From Cruorifilaria tuberocauda (taxonomy: Eukaryota > Nematoda > Chromadorea > Rhabditida > Onchocercidae), in assembly GCA_013365365.1 (NCBI GenBank), contig JABVXU010000004.1:545177-609176 (forward strand): a stretch of 64,000 nucleotides of DNA. Direction: 5' to 3'. Shown piece after piece: positions 11,458-24,225 of the stretch. Under the pieces are notes generated by a model. It made no database searches, was not told the origin of the DNA, and saw nothing but the letters and a program-made list of their open reading frames with translations. Position 1 is the first letter of the stretch. The number at the start of each line of letters is the position of its first letter. The position numbers and the translations under genes were made by a program.

Positions 11458-14400
11458 TAGATAGCCTGTTTCCATAATCATACCAAATTGCACTTCTTGG
11501 ATATACTTTGTAAGCAATTAGAAAATAAGCCTTTAGAAGTTGTGACTATACTATTTTTCCCATGTTTTATACTTTGGATTCATAATTCCTGAAACTTGTG
11601 CAGATTTAGTCTAGCTTGATCATCTCTGAAGTTTTTCAAACCCGATTTCTGTTTAAAGGGAACAGCGTTACAGGTTGTATCAGATACTTGAGAATATTTC
11701 AATATCTTTCGAAATTAAGGAATGGTTTTGGCAAGAGTACTGTGCTCAGGTTTTGAACATTACGGAGATTGGTCGTAGTGGATTATTGTTGGAAGAATGT
11801 GAATTCTGCTATCACCTATTCATAATTATAATACATATATTATAATTATGAATACATTTTATATATATATAAACTTATTTATTCGTATACATTTGTCATA
11901 GAAAGCATTTTTTGTTTCGAATGTCATTTCGGCATAATACCATCCCAGAGAAGCTTATTTACTTAGGAATTATTTCGTTACTGGTTGTCTGCTGAAAGCT
12001 GTAAGTGATTGAGTGGTCGAATTTTCAGATTGTTCTCATTGTAAATGTGATGGATCAGGAATGCACGAATGTTAGATGCACTTTTGATGGGCCATTGCTT
12101 AGCTTCTTTCCTTAACGTTTATTATTTGCTTTCTTGAAAATTTTTTAAAACAGTAAAAGAAGTTACTGAAGGTCCTAACTATCGCTTGCTGTATATGTTG
12201 TATGAACATCATTCTCAACATTTTTTAGTAGCGGATGCACTGTAATAAGTATCGGGTGATATACAGAAAATCATGTTCAGAATGGTGTAAATCAATCGAT
12301 TGGTGTTTGTAACTTCAAGAAATGTCTTTATTACAGGTATCCGCCACTGGTCATGATGTTTGTAAATTCTATGGGAAGTTGTTTGTATTGTGGGATGCGA
12401 GTAAATATGAATTTGTTTACAACATCAGACTCAGAATTATTGTCGGAAAGCTTGCAGTTTAATTCACTGTATTCTGGAATGTGTTTTAGGTTAAAACAAA
12501 ATCTAGATGAAAGAGGTCATCTCCAATATATATGGGTCTCATTTTAATACAAATTGAAATGGATTTCAAGCTGATGGCTTCAATGTGAGGAATGGAACAC
12601 AGTGTTTACTTGCTTGTGGTATCCGTGAGCATCAGTGATTTTTCTGATTCTAAATAAAAATTTGGGAAGAGTTCTTACATATTCCTCGAGGGAACATGGA
12701 AGCAATCTCTATGAATTGAAAGCGTTAGATAAGAAAAAGGGTAAGGAAAGACAGTAAGTCCGAAAATGGATTGTTAACTGATGTTGACGAATTCACATGC
12801 ACTTGCATTTGATTACTCGACTGTTTATATTCATGTATCTCTCCTATTCAAGTATTAAGTTCTCTACAACTGCAGAAATGACTTAATTCTTAGTCTGTGA
12901 AAGAATGACGAATCTTTGCATTTGTGCTGAAGTGCTTTCACTTCATTCTAGCTTTGTTCAAATAAACGCATTTTTGAAAGAATGAAATTTCTTGTATAGA
13001 TATATATTCATGTTGTTCAGCTGTCGTTCATTTCCGGTGTTGAAAAAAGAAGACTGAGTTTACATGAAGGAAGTGAACGGATTCCCAAGGAAAGAGTTTT
13101 TGGATTGAAATCCAAAAAAGAATAATGTCGCATAATAAAATATTCGTGTTGTCACGGATGAAGAAGGACGCATCGTTTACGCGCATAATTTGGTATGATT
13201 CTGTTAAGCATATTATATTGCTTACCTGAACTTTGTTATGGAATTTCGTTTTTTTGATTTGAAAATTGCATCGGAATTTTTTGGGTTTTATATTTTCTTA
13301 GATTATGACCTTCAAACTCACTGATGTTGAAATGGATGTTTTTGAAATGGTGATTTGTAAATCATTGCGTTAGCTCGATATGGAAGAAAAAATTTATGTA
13401 AATTGTTTTATGTGTTTACAATGTGTGTTTTCTCGTAATTCTCTCTTCTGCGATTTCAAAATAGCCGAGGGCTGTATTGATTTGAGGGAGGAATTTGCAA
13501 GAAAATCAGTGCTGAGAATTTTTGCAAATGTTTATTTTTGATTGTCAACAATTGTTTTATTCGATTGATTATCTCTCCAACAATTGTTAATATTCAGGAA
13601 TACTTTATTTTAATCCTTAAACTTTTAATTTGTTAATTTAATTCAATGTTAATTACTTTGCGATTGTCTTCTCATATTTTTTGATTTTGTGAAGCCTTAA
13701 TTATATGTGCAGAAATAAATATGTCCATTTTTAGAATGGATTTTCCAACCAAATCATTCATTCATTTGGGTCCATTGTGGACTCCTGAATAAAACAATCC
13801 CGTTGAATTATTCTGCCTATTTTACTTCACTGCATTTCACATCCTTCAAACATTTTTGTTTTTCAATTTCAATAGCAACTTCTGATGTCAAGTAGTCTAT
13901 CTGCAAATTATTTTTTGAGGATATATGCACCTTTAAATTTTCATGCTCCATGCATATATATGTATTGTGCGTGACTATTCAAGCGATTTCCTGAATGATA
14001 CTTATAGCCTAAATTGCAGATTATCGTAAATATGGCTGATTTTTATACGTTTTTTCATTAAGCTATGTAATTGGCCTGACATTTAGATTTAAAGTAGATT
14101 TTGAACTTCGTTGCATATCGACTTTATGTTTTTGCAATCAACATGAATTCTCACGGAGGTTCATGTCCACTTCTTTATCACGTGAATTTTGAAGCAGGTT
14201 TTTTTTCTCAATTGTACAATTGTTGTAGACAGTGCTGATTATCTGTGTCTGCTTATACTTTGCGGTAACAATTATACGTATTTTAATTCATTCGAATGAT
14301 ACACCGTATGTTCATTCATTTATATTCAAACTAATTAACTTTGTTCACATCTGGCTGTTATGAAGATAGTTTAAAACCAGAGAATATATTTTCAAAATCT

Positions 14401-17400
14401 AATATATTTTATATATTATCAGGCATTGGAAATGACCATCCATTGATTTATATTGTTTGTAGAACATTCTGAATGAATCATTAGAGGTTTGGATTTAAGC
14501 CATATTGTGATGACCATCGGTTAGTAGAATATCCAATATAAAGCAGGATGGGAAATAGAGATTATAACTTATATGAGATTGCTAGACAGAACAGGAAAAT
14601 TTTGAAAAACGATTTTTCTAATAACGCAATAAGAATGAGGCATAATAATTAGGTTAGGCAAAGACAATTTAAGCCTTCAGTTCAATTTGGTTAATCAATT
14701 TCTTTGCTCCATGGTATCATGATCCATTTCCCTCAACTTTATCACTAATGAATTCCATGGAATATCATAATTACAGATTTTTAATTTTCATATCAGTTAT
14801 AACTTCCACTTCAATCTATTTCGAAATATGACATGGTATGTAGTTAATTGAAAGGTTGAAAGTTAATTGAAAGAAAGCTCTGATATTCCGTAACTTAATA
14901 TTGCTACTTTTAATTTTCAACATAGAAGAGCTAAATTATAGTTACTATTTTCGTTATTTCGTAGTAGACTGAATTACTTTATTACTCTAACTAGGCAACA
15001 CCCAGTGAATTACTTAGTCCAGGCCAGTAAAAGATCGATTTTTGTTGCTTCTGTTAGGCTTCTCTTATGAATGTTTTTCATTTTATTATTTTCTATTTTG
15101 CCTAATGCAGTTCAAAGTGATAAAATCTTTTCTTTATATTTACATACTTTATTTGATCAATTTATTTATTTTTGAAAGATAAATTATCTATTATATCACT
15201 CTTTGTTATCAGCATTATCAATGAGTCGTGAATTTGCACTTCACTTTTTCCAATAGCCCTACTATATGATTGAATTTTTGGACTTCAACTATGGAACGAG
15301 CGCAAATAAATTGACCAGATTTTGCTTTTTTCGGATTCCTACCACCGTTTTAGTTACAACGAAAAGATCGAATTATACATAGCTGCCTGTTTAAAAACCA
15401 ACTTCCATTAGTGATAGTTTGAAATGAGAAATCCATGAGATGTTAGACTGCAATATGCAATCTCAATCATAAATAGTGTTAAATTTCTCATTTTAGATTT
15501 TTGATCTTTTACAATGAAGTTCCAAGCCAGCAAACAATAACAGAGTAAAGCAAAAAAAGAATCCTCCAGTCTGCTGGAAAAAATCCATACTGACTGCGAA
15601 AGAAAAACAAAAGCAAGGGCTGCAGTTTGTTTACAACGTGTGATTTATGAATTAGTTCACGCTGGAAACTTTTATTCTTTCTCCTCTCCCTTACTTCATC
15701 CGAATTCTTCCCCAGTATTTCTACGTTACACTTCTCGCGTTACTCTCTCTTCAAAGGTTCTTCCTATAGAGAACGATCAAGACATCTATTGTAATTTCCG
15801 TATTTTTGCTTGCCTGCTATTCAAACACCATTTATTATTTACTTGCTTATTGTCATCAATAAAAAAATATCGACAGTGTCCAAAATATTCTTCGAAGAAT
15901 AAAGTAGGAATTATGGAACGGGAAATAGACAGAATGAGGAAGTCAATCAAAAAGATGGAAATATACTGAAATGAAATATCTGTTTTCTGCTAAAAGCGTT
16001 TTGAAACTAACAAGTCCATCTGCTTTTCTCATTCAGTTTGCTCCAATAAATGATATATTAATAGTTATTTCATGTTTTACGACATTTATAATCTAATGAC
16101 TTTTTTCTTACTTTATGGTTAAGTGTACTTGTCGCATCACTATCATCTTACTCGTTATCAATAAGGCAAGGTGTATTATTTATATATGCAAGTTTCACAT
16201 TAATATTTCATACTACCATTCCATACGAAATATTTTCCGTGATCTTTAAATGTCTTTCAAAGTTAAGTATCAGCTATTTATTCATTATCACATTACTTCA
16301 AGTTAGAAAATTAAAATAAACCAAAAAGAATTGACATATAAAGGGCATTAGAAGTTTATAATTTTAAAAGAAGTTTGTTCATTTCTTGATAATATTGGGG
16401 AAGGATTTGGTTCATAAATATTGGGATGAAAAATGATTGGATCGAGGATATAAGACAGGAAAGCGTGCTGTTGTTGTTGTTGTAGGCTCAAACGTCAGCC
16501 AGCCGTCTGTCAGGCATTTATACTTCTGCAAACATTAATCGATTCTATCTCACATTAATTTCAACAAATAATAATAATACCTTCTGCCCTTATTGACAAC
16601 TTCTGGCAGCGCATATTCCGTTTATCAACAACTCTTCAATTTATCCAAACAACGTGTCTGTCACATGTCACCGTCCATTCCGATTCCTTTTTCAATTTCC
16701 AGTTTTTTTCATTTCCTTTTGAATGAGGCACGCCGCAAGTCGCATAGGAGATTATTAGATGAACAAAGTTAATTTGAAAACTTCAAATATGATAATTTCT
16801 AATATGAATGCATAATTATGTCAACTTCACGAAACTCTAAAATAACTTCTTGATTAAGACTTAGTGCAGTTACCAGTTTTATGTATTCTGTAATATACTT
16901 GTTAAATGTAGTTTAGTAGCGGGGTTAAAAGGCTTTGGCAGACAAAGTTAATAACCATATTTATGAGTATACGAAATTATATAAATGTAAAGAAAAAGCG
17001 GAAAACAATGAAGACATTATCAACGCAGTGATAATGTAAATATATCCGTATCGAAGCTCTTTTAAGTAAACTAGTAAATCGTTCAATTTCGAAAAACTTT
17101 CCCTACCTTATTTCCCTACTATAATTTTGAATTCTTATTGACTGCATGATTTAAATTCTTCGTTTTTTCCTTTTCGAAACTTAGGTCAGTTAAGAATGAC
17201 TTGATGTAAATATGCTTATGTAATATATGCTGAACTATTAGAACTATTATTATTTATAATAAATAAATGAAGGAATTAAAGTAATAAATGAACTGATTAA
17301 CTATCATTTTGTGATCTAATAATTATCTGACTTAGTGAATTAAATAATTTTTGGCCTAGTATTTTGGTACTAATTACAGTGACATTATCTTTGGAAGTCA

Positions 17401-18686
17401 TAAAAGGATGAAATATCCCAATTATTACATAATTTATTCTATTATTATTATGCTCGACGATGTTAAAAAGCCATTTTTCGTTACTAAAACTTTCAATAAA
17501 AAGTAGATGTTCATTTAATACTTGCGAAATTAGAACGTTGTTTTGGCTGATTACATTAAATGACTGGTTCTAATTTTAGTAATATACGTTAACTGGAATG
17601 GAATTCACATGGTTGTTACTTATATTTATTTGTTTACATTCTATTCTCTTATTGCAAGTTAATTTGCTTTGCTAAATATATATATGCCGATGTTTGTACT
17701 ATTTTACATTTGTTTGTTTTTATTTGAAACTTATTGATATTAACTGAAATTTGTTTCAGCTTCATATTCCTTAGAATTTATTATTCTTCATAAGGAAGAT
17801 TATCTTTCCCAAATTTTGCTGTTAAAATTTTTTCGTTAAACTCTATTTTCGTTAGCAAGCGGCTGGGTGTAAGTATTTTTTCTTCAAATTTGAATAAAAT
17901 TTATTGGATAAGGAACATTTTATTACTAATTCTCCTGAGCTAAAACAGTCATTTCAAATATTTTCGTAAAATTAAAACTGCACTGAGAAATGAAATTAAG
18001 TTAACGAGATTCAAATCTAAGGAAGAATTTCATACATCATCTTACCATTAAAACATTCCGCGAAACCATGAAAAATAATCATTGTTAAATTTTATTTTAT
18101 TTTTTAACGTTTAAATTGATAATATTGACATTCTTTTGATTAATGTGATTGTTAATATACCGATATGAGTAAGTCATTCATTAATTCTTCATTCTTATCA
18201 CTTTTTTAACAAATCTTTGAATTGTTCTTTCCAGGAAAATATTACCATGATTTATTAAAATATATGCTATTATTATCAGTCTTCATCTATATCCTTATTA
18301 ATTTCAATCACTTTAAAGTGGCGAACATATTAAACATTTTTCTTGACCATTTCTTTCTGATTTATTTGATATCAGAATGTTCGAGTTACTCAAAATTAGA
18401 ATATTATTCTCCGTTTATCAACGTTATTTAACTACTGCTTTACAGTTTTTCAGATGAAATTTACCGGCAGATCGTTTAACCATGTATTGGAACAATTTCC
18501 AAATCTAAAAATTAATATATAAATCTCTTTTCGTCAAAGTTTAATCATCAGGCGTCATTCTATCATAACTGATAAGTGTAAGTACAATCACTTAATTTGT
18601 AGAGTAGTATGAAAAATCAAAAATTCTTATGTTAACATATAACTTTATTGAAAACACTTGCAGAAGGCAAAATATCGAGGTTTGGA
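11458..18686. other. NRBP 3' untranslated region and long AT-rich intergenic region
   Basis: A likely polyadenylation signal AATAAA lies at 12653-12658, giving a 3' UTR of about 1.2 kb if used. The rest is AT-rich with only short open frames. A 109-codon frame at 15640-15969 has no recognisable motif. A slightly GC-richer stretch at 16460-16740, with a GTT trinucleotide run and a GCCGTCTGTC element, could be the promoter of the MAGUK gene. An acceptor at 18661-18663 opens the first MAGUK exon I can see; 5' exons of that gene may be hidden here. Confidence 0.55.
12653..12658 (+). terminator. Candidate polyadenylation signal (NRBP)
   Basis: AATAAA on the transcribed strand, 1.2 kb after the NRBP stop codon. 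It is chosen because no closer canonical hexamer was seen. Confidence 0.35.
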
Positions 18687-21600
18687 ATGGATGTTGAGGT
18701 GGCAAATATAAAAACTAATGTAAACAATCTGTCACATTGTTTACACGCCTTATTGAAACGTATTGAACAACTGGAATGCACCAATTCAAATATAGAACAT
18801 TACCATTTTGCGAATAATATGTCGAAAACAATCAGTGATACAATTGATGAACTAATATCAATGAATGATACCAAAGAGAGAAATGATAAGGATTCCGATG
18901 TGAAGGTTTCACTTATTTTTTTCATTTAAAATTTAAGACTTTCAAAATATCATTTACTTAATAATTTTTGAACTCATTCTTCATTTCCTTTTTTTACATT
19001 AATTTAAAAATAACAAAAGAAAATATAACCGACAAGTTTATCACAAGGAAAGTTTTAATTTCATTTATTCCATAAAAGTTCCCAGTATTATTCTTCGCTT
19101 CATTGATTCTCTAAATGAAACAGTATCTATTACAGTTATGATAAATAATATTATCTGTCTCTTTTTGTTAAACACTTCAAATTCTAAACATTGTGATAAA
19201 CTTAATTAAATCTGATTTAGATTTCCGCTATATTCTCTTGACTAGTGTTCTATCATTTCAAAGAAGCGCTTCCCATAAAAAGTAGCTTCATGGTCCTTTC
19301 CATTTGCAGGTCTGTTATTGTTTGCAGTAAAGCATACAGAAGCTCCTTCTGTATCATTTTATCTTTTTTATTATGCTTCAACTGTAACGACCGTTTTATC
19401 CATCCACTGCACTTTTTTTGTACTATTATTCTTTACATTATCAGCTTCCTCTACCCATATTATTATTACCTTTACAGTTAACCTTTCCTGTATTTGCCTG
19501 CTTGTCTGCATGTGTATGTGTGTATGTGTGTGTGTGTGCATCTATGATATGTCACGTATTGAGTATCGTATCAAGCGAAATTTCATTTCTTTAATACTTC
19601 TGAAACCGACCACAAACTTACTGTATGTTAAAGATTCAAAAATAAAAATGGATATGCATAGATAGAATATTGCGGATTCATATCACTTGGTGATGATCTT
19701 TGAAGATGCAGAAATACTGCAATCGATTCTGTTTGTGATACCATTTACGAAGTTGTCTTTGGACACGTTCTGCTAAAATAACAGATGAAAATGTCATTCG
19801 ATTTTTTCATTTATTTATAAATTGTGTGTGTCTTCAGTATGGAACGACGAATGTGATGGATGAATGCCTTCTTTCCTTCTTTTCCTCTTCCACAATACTT
19901 TTCCATTTCATCAATTTCTCAACTATATTTTTGAGTATGATTTCCTTGAACGTCTTAAATTGACGTTTTCCACTATGATTTACGAATTATTAGTTAATAT
20001 TCCACGCTTTGATCATAGCGTAATTGCACGATTGAGCTAATCATGCAATCTATTGAATAAGTTTCTCAGTTCCAATTATCACTTATTCCGGTTCAGTCTG
20101 TTTGATCGTCAAGAAATAATTTTATTGAACGGATTTGTTTGAAGTGAAGAAAATACTTTACTTTGAGAAATTAAAATGGATTTTCCGGAAAATAATGTCC
20201 AATTTTTTTGAGACCATATTACTTTTGAATTTCAGAATGGAGAAACTTACGTGAATTTTTCAGAAAGCATAATTTTTTGAAAGTTTAAACTTCCATTAAT
20301 AATACAAATATCATTGAAGTAGTTTGGACAATAAGCTAATATGAATAATATATCTTCTTAATACTACTGAAGACAGGAAGTATTGTAACTTTACTTAGAA
20401 ACCGTTGTTATGGAAAAAATTTTCCTTGTTTTTGAGGAGCCAAACTGCTCAGTTTTTTTAGAGAATTGGACGGTTTTGTTGTATATCAAATTAATTATTT
20501 AGTCATTTTGCGACAATTAATGGACTGTGGATTTCAAACTTCTGTAATCATTTATTGTATCCCTTGTGCTTTCACTATTATGCATCCGTTATGTATTCCT
20601 TTATATACTCCGGAAAGATGGGTCGTTTCATTTCAGAAAGTGCATCGATTTCATTGACGTTTTTTAAGAGAACGAAGTAGTCATCAAAGACATCAAGTTA
20701 TGAAATAACTTGAACAGTTGAAGGGTGACAGTTTTTCTTATGAAAAATACTCATTGGTGCAAAAGGTCAAATGAAATGTTGGATTTATCCCAACCTGGCT
20801 AGAATCCTCTCATTAGCGTTATTCTCTTATTAAATAGAAGAAAAAATTGAAAAATTGTTGTCAAGCAAATGAATTTCACTTTGCAAGCAGTTTTACACTT
20901 TCTTCATTCTCTTTCGATACGCCATTCTCGTTATCTATTTGTCCGATTTGTTTTTCACTTCAAACTGGAATGTTCCAACAAGTTCTCACTAGTTTATTTT
21001 TGTTCATGTTTACTCGGAAACGCTAATAAAATTAAATAATTGTATTATGAAAATCTTATTAGGAGTGAAATTTTGGAATTCACAATACAAGTCACTATTA
21101 TTTTATTCGAATTACAGATAGTTTCCAATGAAACAGTAACAGAAGATCCAGAAACGGGGACAAAGAAGCGTACGGTGGTAACGGAACGAGTAGTTACAAC
21201 CAAAACATTCCATGCCATACCGATCGATGATGATCTGAATCAGTCAATGAATATGTTTAATGAAACAGCTATATTGCATCCTGATCATTCAAAAATGTCT
21301 AGTGCCACAGAATTAGCCTACAAAGATGCTGAAATATCATCTCTTCTGTCACCTGAATTGTCACCTGTAGCGACCGTAAGAGTGATAGAACTTAATCATA
21401 ATCCATTTCACGATGTCGACTACGATCAAGTTGCTAATTTGATCATTATCACTCGAGTAAAACCTGATTCCGCTGTCAAAGTATTCTTTTTCTCATATTA
21501 GATTCATATACTTGTTCGAATTAAAATGAATTAATTAGTCTAACGACATCAGCTATCTTTTCGTGAGTAATAATATTACGTAAAGTACTGCATAAAAGAC

Positions 21601-24000
21601 TTTGTAATTATCAATGTAAGTATTAGTGACTGAGAGATACATTAAAGCGGTTAAAGTTAAGATGAAATTGTTTTGAAGTTAGTATTAAGAATATTTGTTG
21701 TTTTGTTAACATTTGCCAAAAGTTTCTCACTTTCATTTATTGCTGTTTAATATTGATCTCTGAAGATCACAATTTACAAATCATTTCTTTTACTTTCTTG
21801 ATTTAATACTTGTTATGATTTGATAGGGTATTTGTGCAGGCGATGCGATTGTTGAAATCAATGGGTTACCTATTACTCAAATCAAGCAGTTAACAGAGTT
21901 AAATGGTACCATGATACTGAGAATAGTACCAGCACCTTTATATCAAGGACCATCAGTAAGTTGAACATAAATATTTCCCTAAAAAGGTGCATTAGAAATA
22001 GATTAAACTACTTGATCAAATCTGAAAACTTAAAATTCCTTAATTTTAAATGACTTCATTTCTCTCCTAATTTTATGATGGATAGATGCGTTTGAAGTAT
22101 CTGTTTGCTTTATAATTTCGTATAAATCATTCTGTCGTATCGGGAAATATCATTCGTTTCAAATTAAGGTTTACTATCGTGCATTATTGGATTATGATAG
22201 TTCACGTGATAATCGTGTGCCGTTTAATTTGAATGGTTTAAATTTGAAAAAAGGTGACATTATCCAAGCATTTAGCATGGATTCTAATTGGATTCAGGTT
22301 GTCGTATATTTCGATATTTTTTCAACATATTGTTTAGATCAACCATTACTATTAATTAATTACTATATTTAATTTAAATGACAAAATGTCACTTTGTTGA
22401 AATGAATTCGAGATTTCTTCAGATTTCGCTTTCGGAAACAGCGGATTTGATGCTTAAATAGAACATGTAAAAGGAATAATATACTATAATGGACAAGAGA
22501 TTAAATTGACCATAAACATAATTTTGAAGTTAACCGAATAAATCAATTAATTCTTAAGATTTAAAAAAATTTTTACAGGGGCGGAAAGTGAATGATTTAA
22601 ATCAAGCAGGATTATGTCCGGTGAGTATATTTGGTGAACAGATCTCAATGCTTTCTCCATATGGTCGTCGAGTTGTGATACTACTAGGTGTTCCAGGTGT
22701 TGGACGCAGAACTCTCAAGACAATGCTTCTGAATCATTTGCCGCAATGCTTCGCAACTGCCACTCCTTGTAAACTAACTTATTAGTTTAATATTTCTTTA
22801 AAGATTCTTTGATTAATTCATAAGTTGAACACCGGCCTTCTCTTCGACATTTGAAATTGAATTATTTGGAAATGTATCGCACTATATTTTTCCACTACAG
22901 AAATTTCTTCGGAATAATGAATCAAATACCGTCTATATCGAGTAGAAATTTAGCTTTTATCACATACAACTGCGCATGATCATAATAATAAAAGGAAAAA
23001 AAAACTTTTTTATTACCATTAATATTAACCGTAATAAACTTTGATTGGAAATTCTGCAGATACTTCGCGAGTCCCAAAACCTCATGAGCTAGAAGGTCGC
23101 GAATATTATTTTCGAACGAAGAAGGAAATGTTAGAGAGAATTCAAGCCGGTGATATGATTGAATGGGGTGAATTGGATGGACAATTGTACGGCACTAGGT
23201 TTCCCTATTCGTCTCATGTTTTATTTCATACTATTAATATCCTGTTATTCCATTATGAAGTATAGCCTTTTTAACAGATATCAACAGAGTGAACTGGATA
23301 ATATTTCCAGACAGTTTGTTTGTTAATTGTTACTTTTGTTTACTTATAGTCTGGAAACAGTACGAAGCTGCATTCGAAGCGGGCGACTTTGCTTGTTGGA
23401 TTGTGGGCCGCAAGCTTTGCGATATTTGTATAATGCAGAATTTATGCCACTTGTTGTGTTAATTGCTCCTCCAGAAATTGACGATTTTCGACAAATAAAT
23501 AAGCTTCGATTACAACCTTACACTGAGCAGCAAATGAAAGATTATATTCGGGAAAACAAGGAACTGATGGAAAGTAATTACGCTAAAATGTTTCATATTG
23601 TTTTGGTGAACAGAAATTTGGATGTCACTTTCAAAAGGTTTTCCTTTACTGATTATATTATGCAAATAGTAACATCACGCTATTCAATATTTTTTTTACA
23701 GAGTTTAAGTGTAACTGACATACTCTTTTGGGTTCAAAATTCACTCAATATATATTTTTTTTAATTTATGAAATTTGTTTGAGCTGAAATATGAATTAAA
23801 GAATGCAGAACATAAGAAATAGTAATTCTGTTTTCATTCGAACCATTCTGTAGAATTCTATCGAGTCAAATCATTCCTAAATTTTACATCCAAGAAAATA
23901 CTTGAGGTTTATAAGATGTAATTTTAGATTGATGGAGACTTTGAGCAAATTGAAAGATGAAGTACAGTGGGTACCAGAAGCTTGGCTACGTCCAATATAA
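18687..24000 (+). CDS. p55-type MAGUK scaffold (PDZ-SH3-guanylate kinase)
   Basis: Exons 18664-18905 (ATG at 18687), 21118-21480, 21827-21955, 22169-22297, 22579-22768, 23060-23198, 23350-23637 and 23928-24000 join in phase for 509 residues. The N-terminal exon is helical and could be a diverged L27. A weak PDZ follows (about 165-236; VRVIEL, then CAGDAIVEING), lacking a normal GLGF loop. The SH3 begins VYYRALLDYD (residue 238), typical of MPP/p55 proteins. The guanylate-kinase domain (about 310-505) has GVPGVGRRTLK, EGREYYF, GQLYGTS and the family C-terminal QWVPEAWL. The SH3-GK linker (HOOK) is only about 15 residues, much shorter than usual. MAGUKs assemble polarity or junction complexes at membranes, and their GK folds bind phosphopeptides rather than make GDP. 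The exact paralogue (MPP5/7 or C. elegans MAGU type) is unresolved. A 2.2-kb first intron may hide alternative exons. Confidence 0.88.
19511..19538 (+). repeat. TG-rich microsatellite in MAGUK intron 1
   Basis: A run of TG dinucleotides interrupted by two TATG units, lying in the 2.2-kb intron. It accounts for the Cys/Val/Met-rich shadow frame seen here. Confidence 0.9.
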
Positions 24001-24219
24001 ATGGCTTCGTTTTTCGAATTTGAAGCTGAACTCTTCTTTGCATCTCCACATTTCATTTTTTCAAACTGATCCGCGAATTCCCGGTTTTTCGGATTTATTG
24101 CGTAAATATGGACATTTCAGTTTTTTATTCGTGAAATGAACGTTAACATTTTACAGCAACAAACAAATTTATCTTTTTTATAAGATGCTAAGGTTTTCCC
24201 GAATTCATTTCTCTTTTTG

Positions 24220-24225
24220 AATAAA
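24220..24225 (+). terminator. Candidate polyadenylation signal (MAGUK)
   Basis: AATAAA 220 bp after the MAGUK stop codon on the transcribed strand. Confidence 0.5.

Noticed and set aside
12353..12547. 64-codon frame after the NRBP stop
   Set aside because: Probably in the NRBP 3' UTR; no domain and no good splice or start context.
15640..15969. 109-codon plus-strand frame in the NRBP-MAGUK gap
   Set aside because: No recognisable motif; composition resembles surrounding AT-rich DNA with pyrimidine runs. Kept as part of the intergenic entry.
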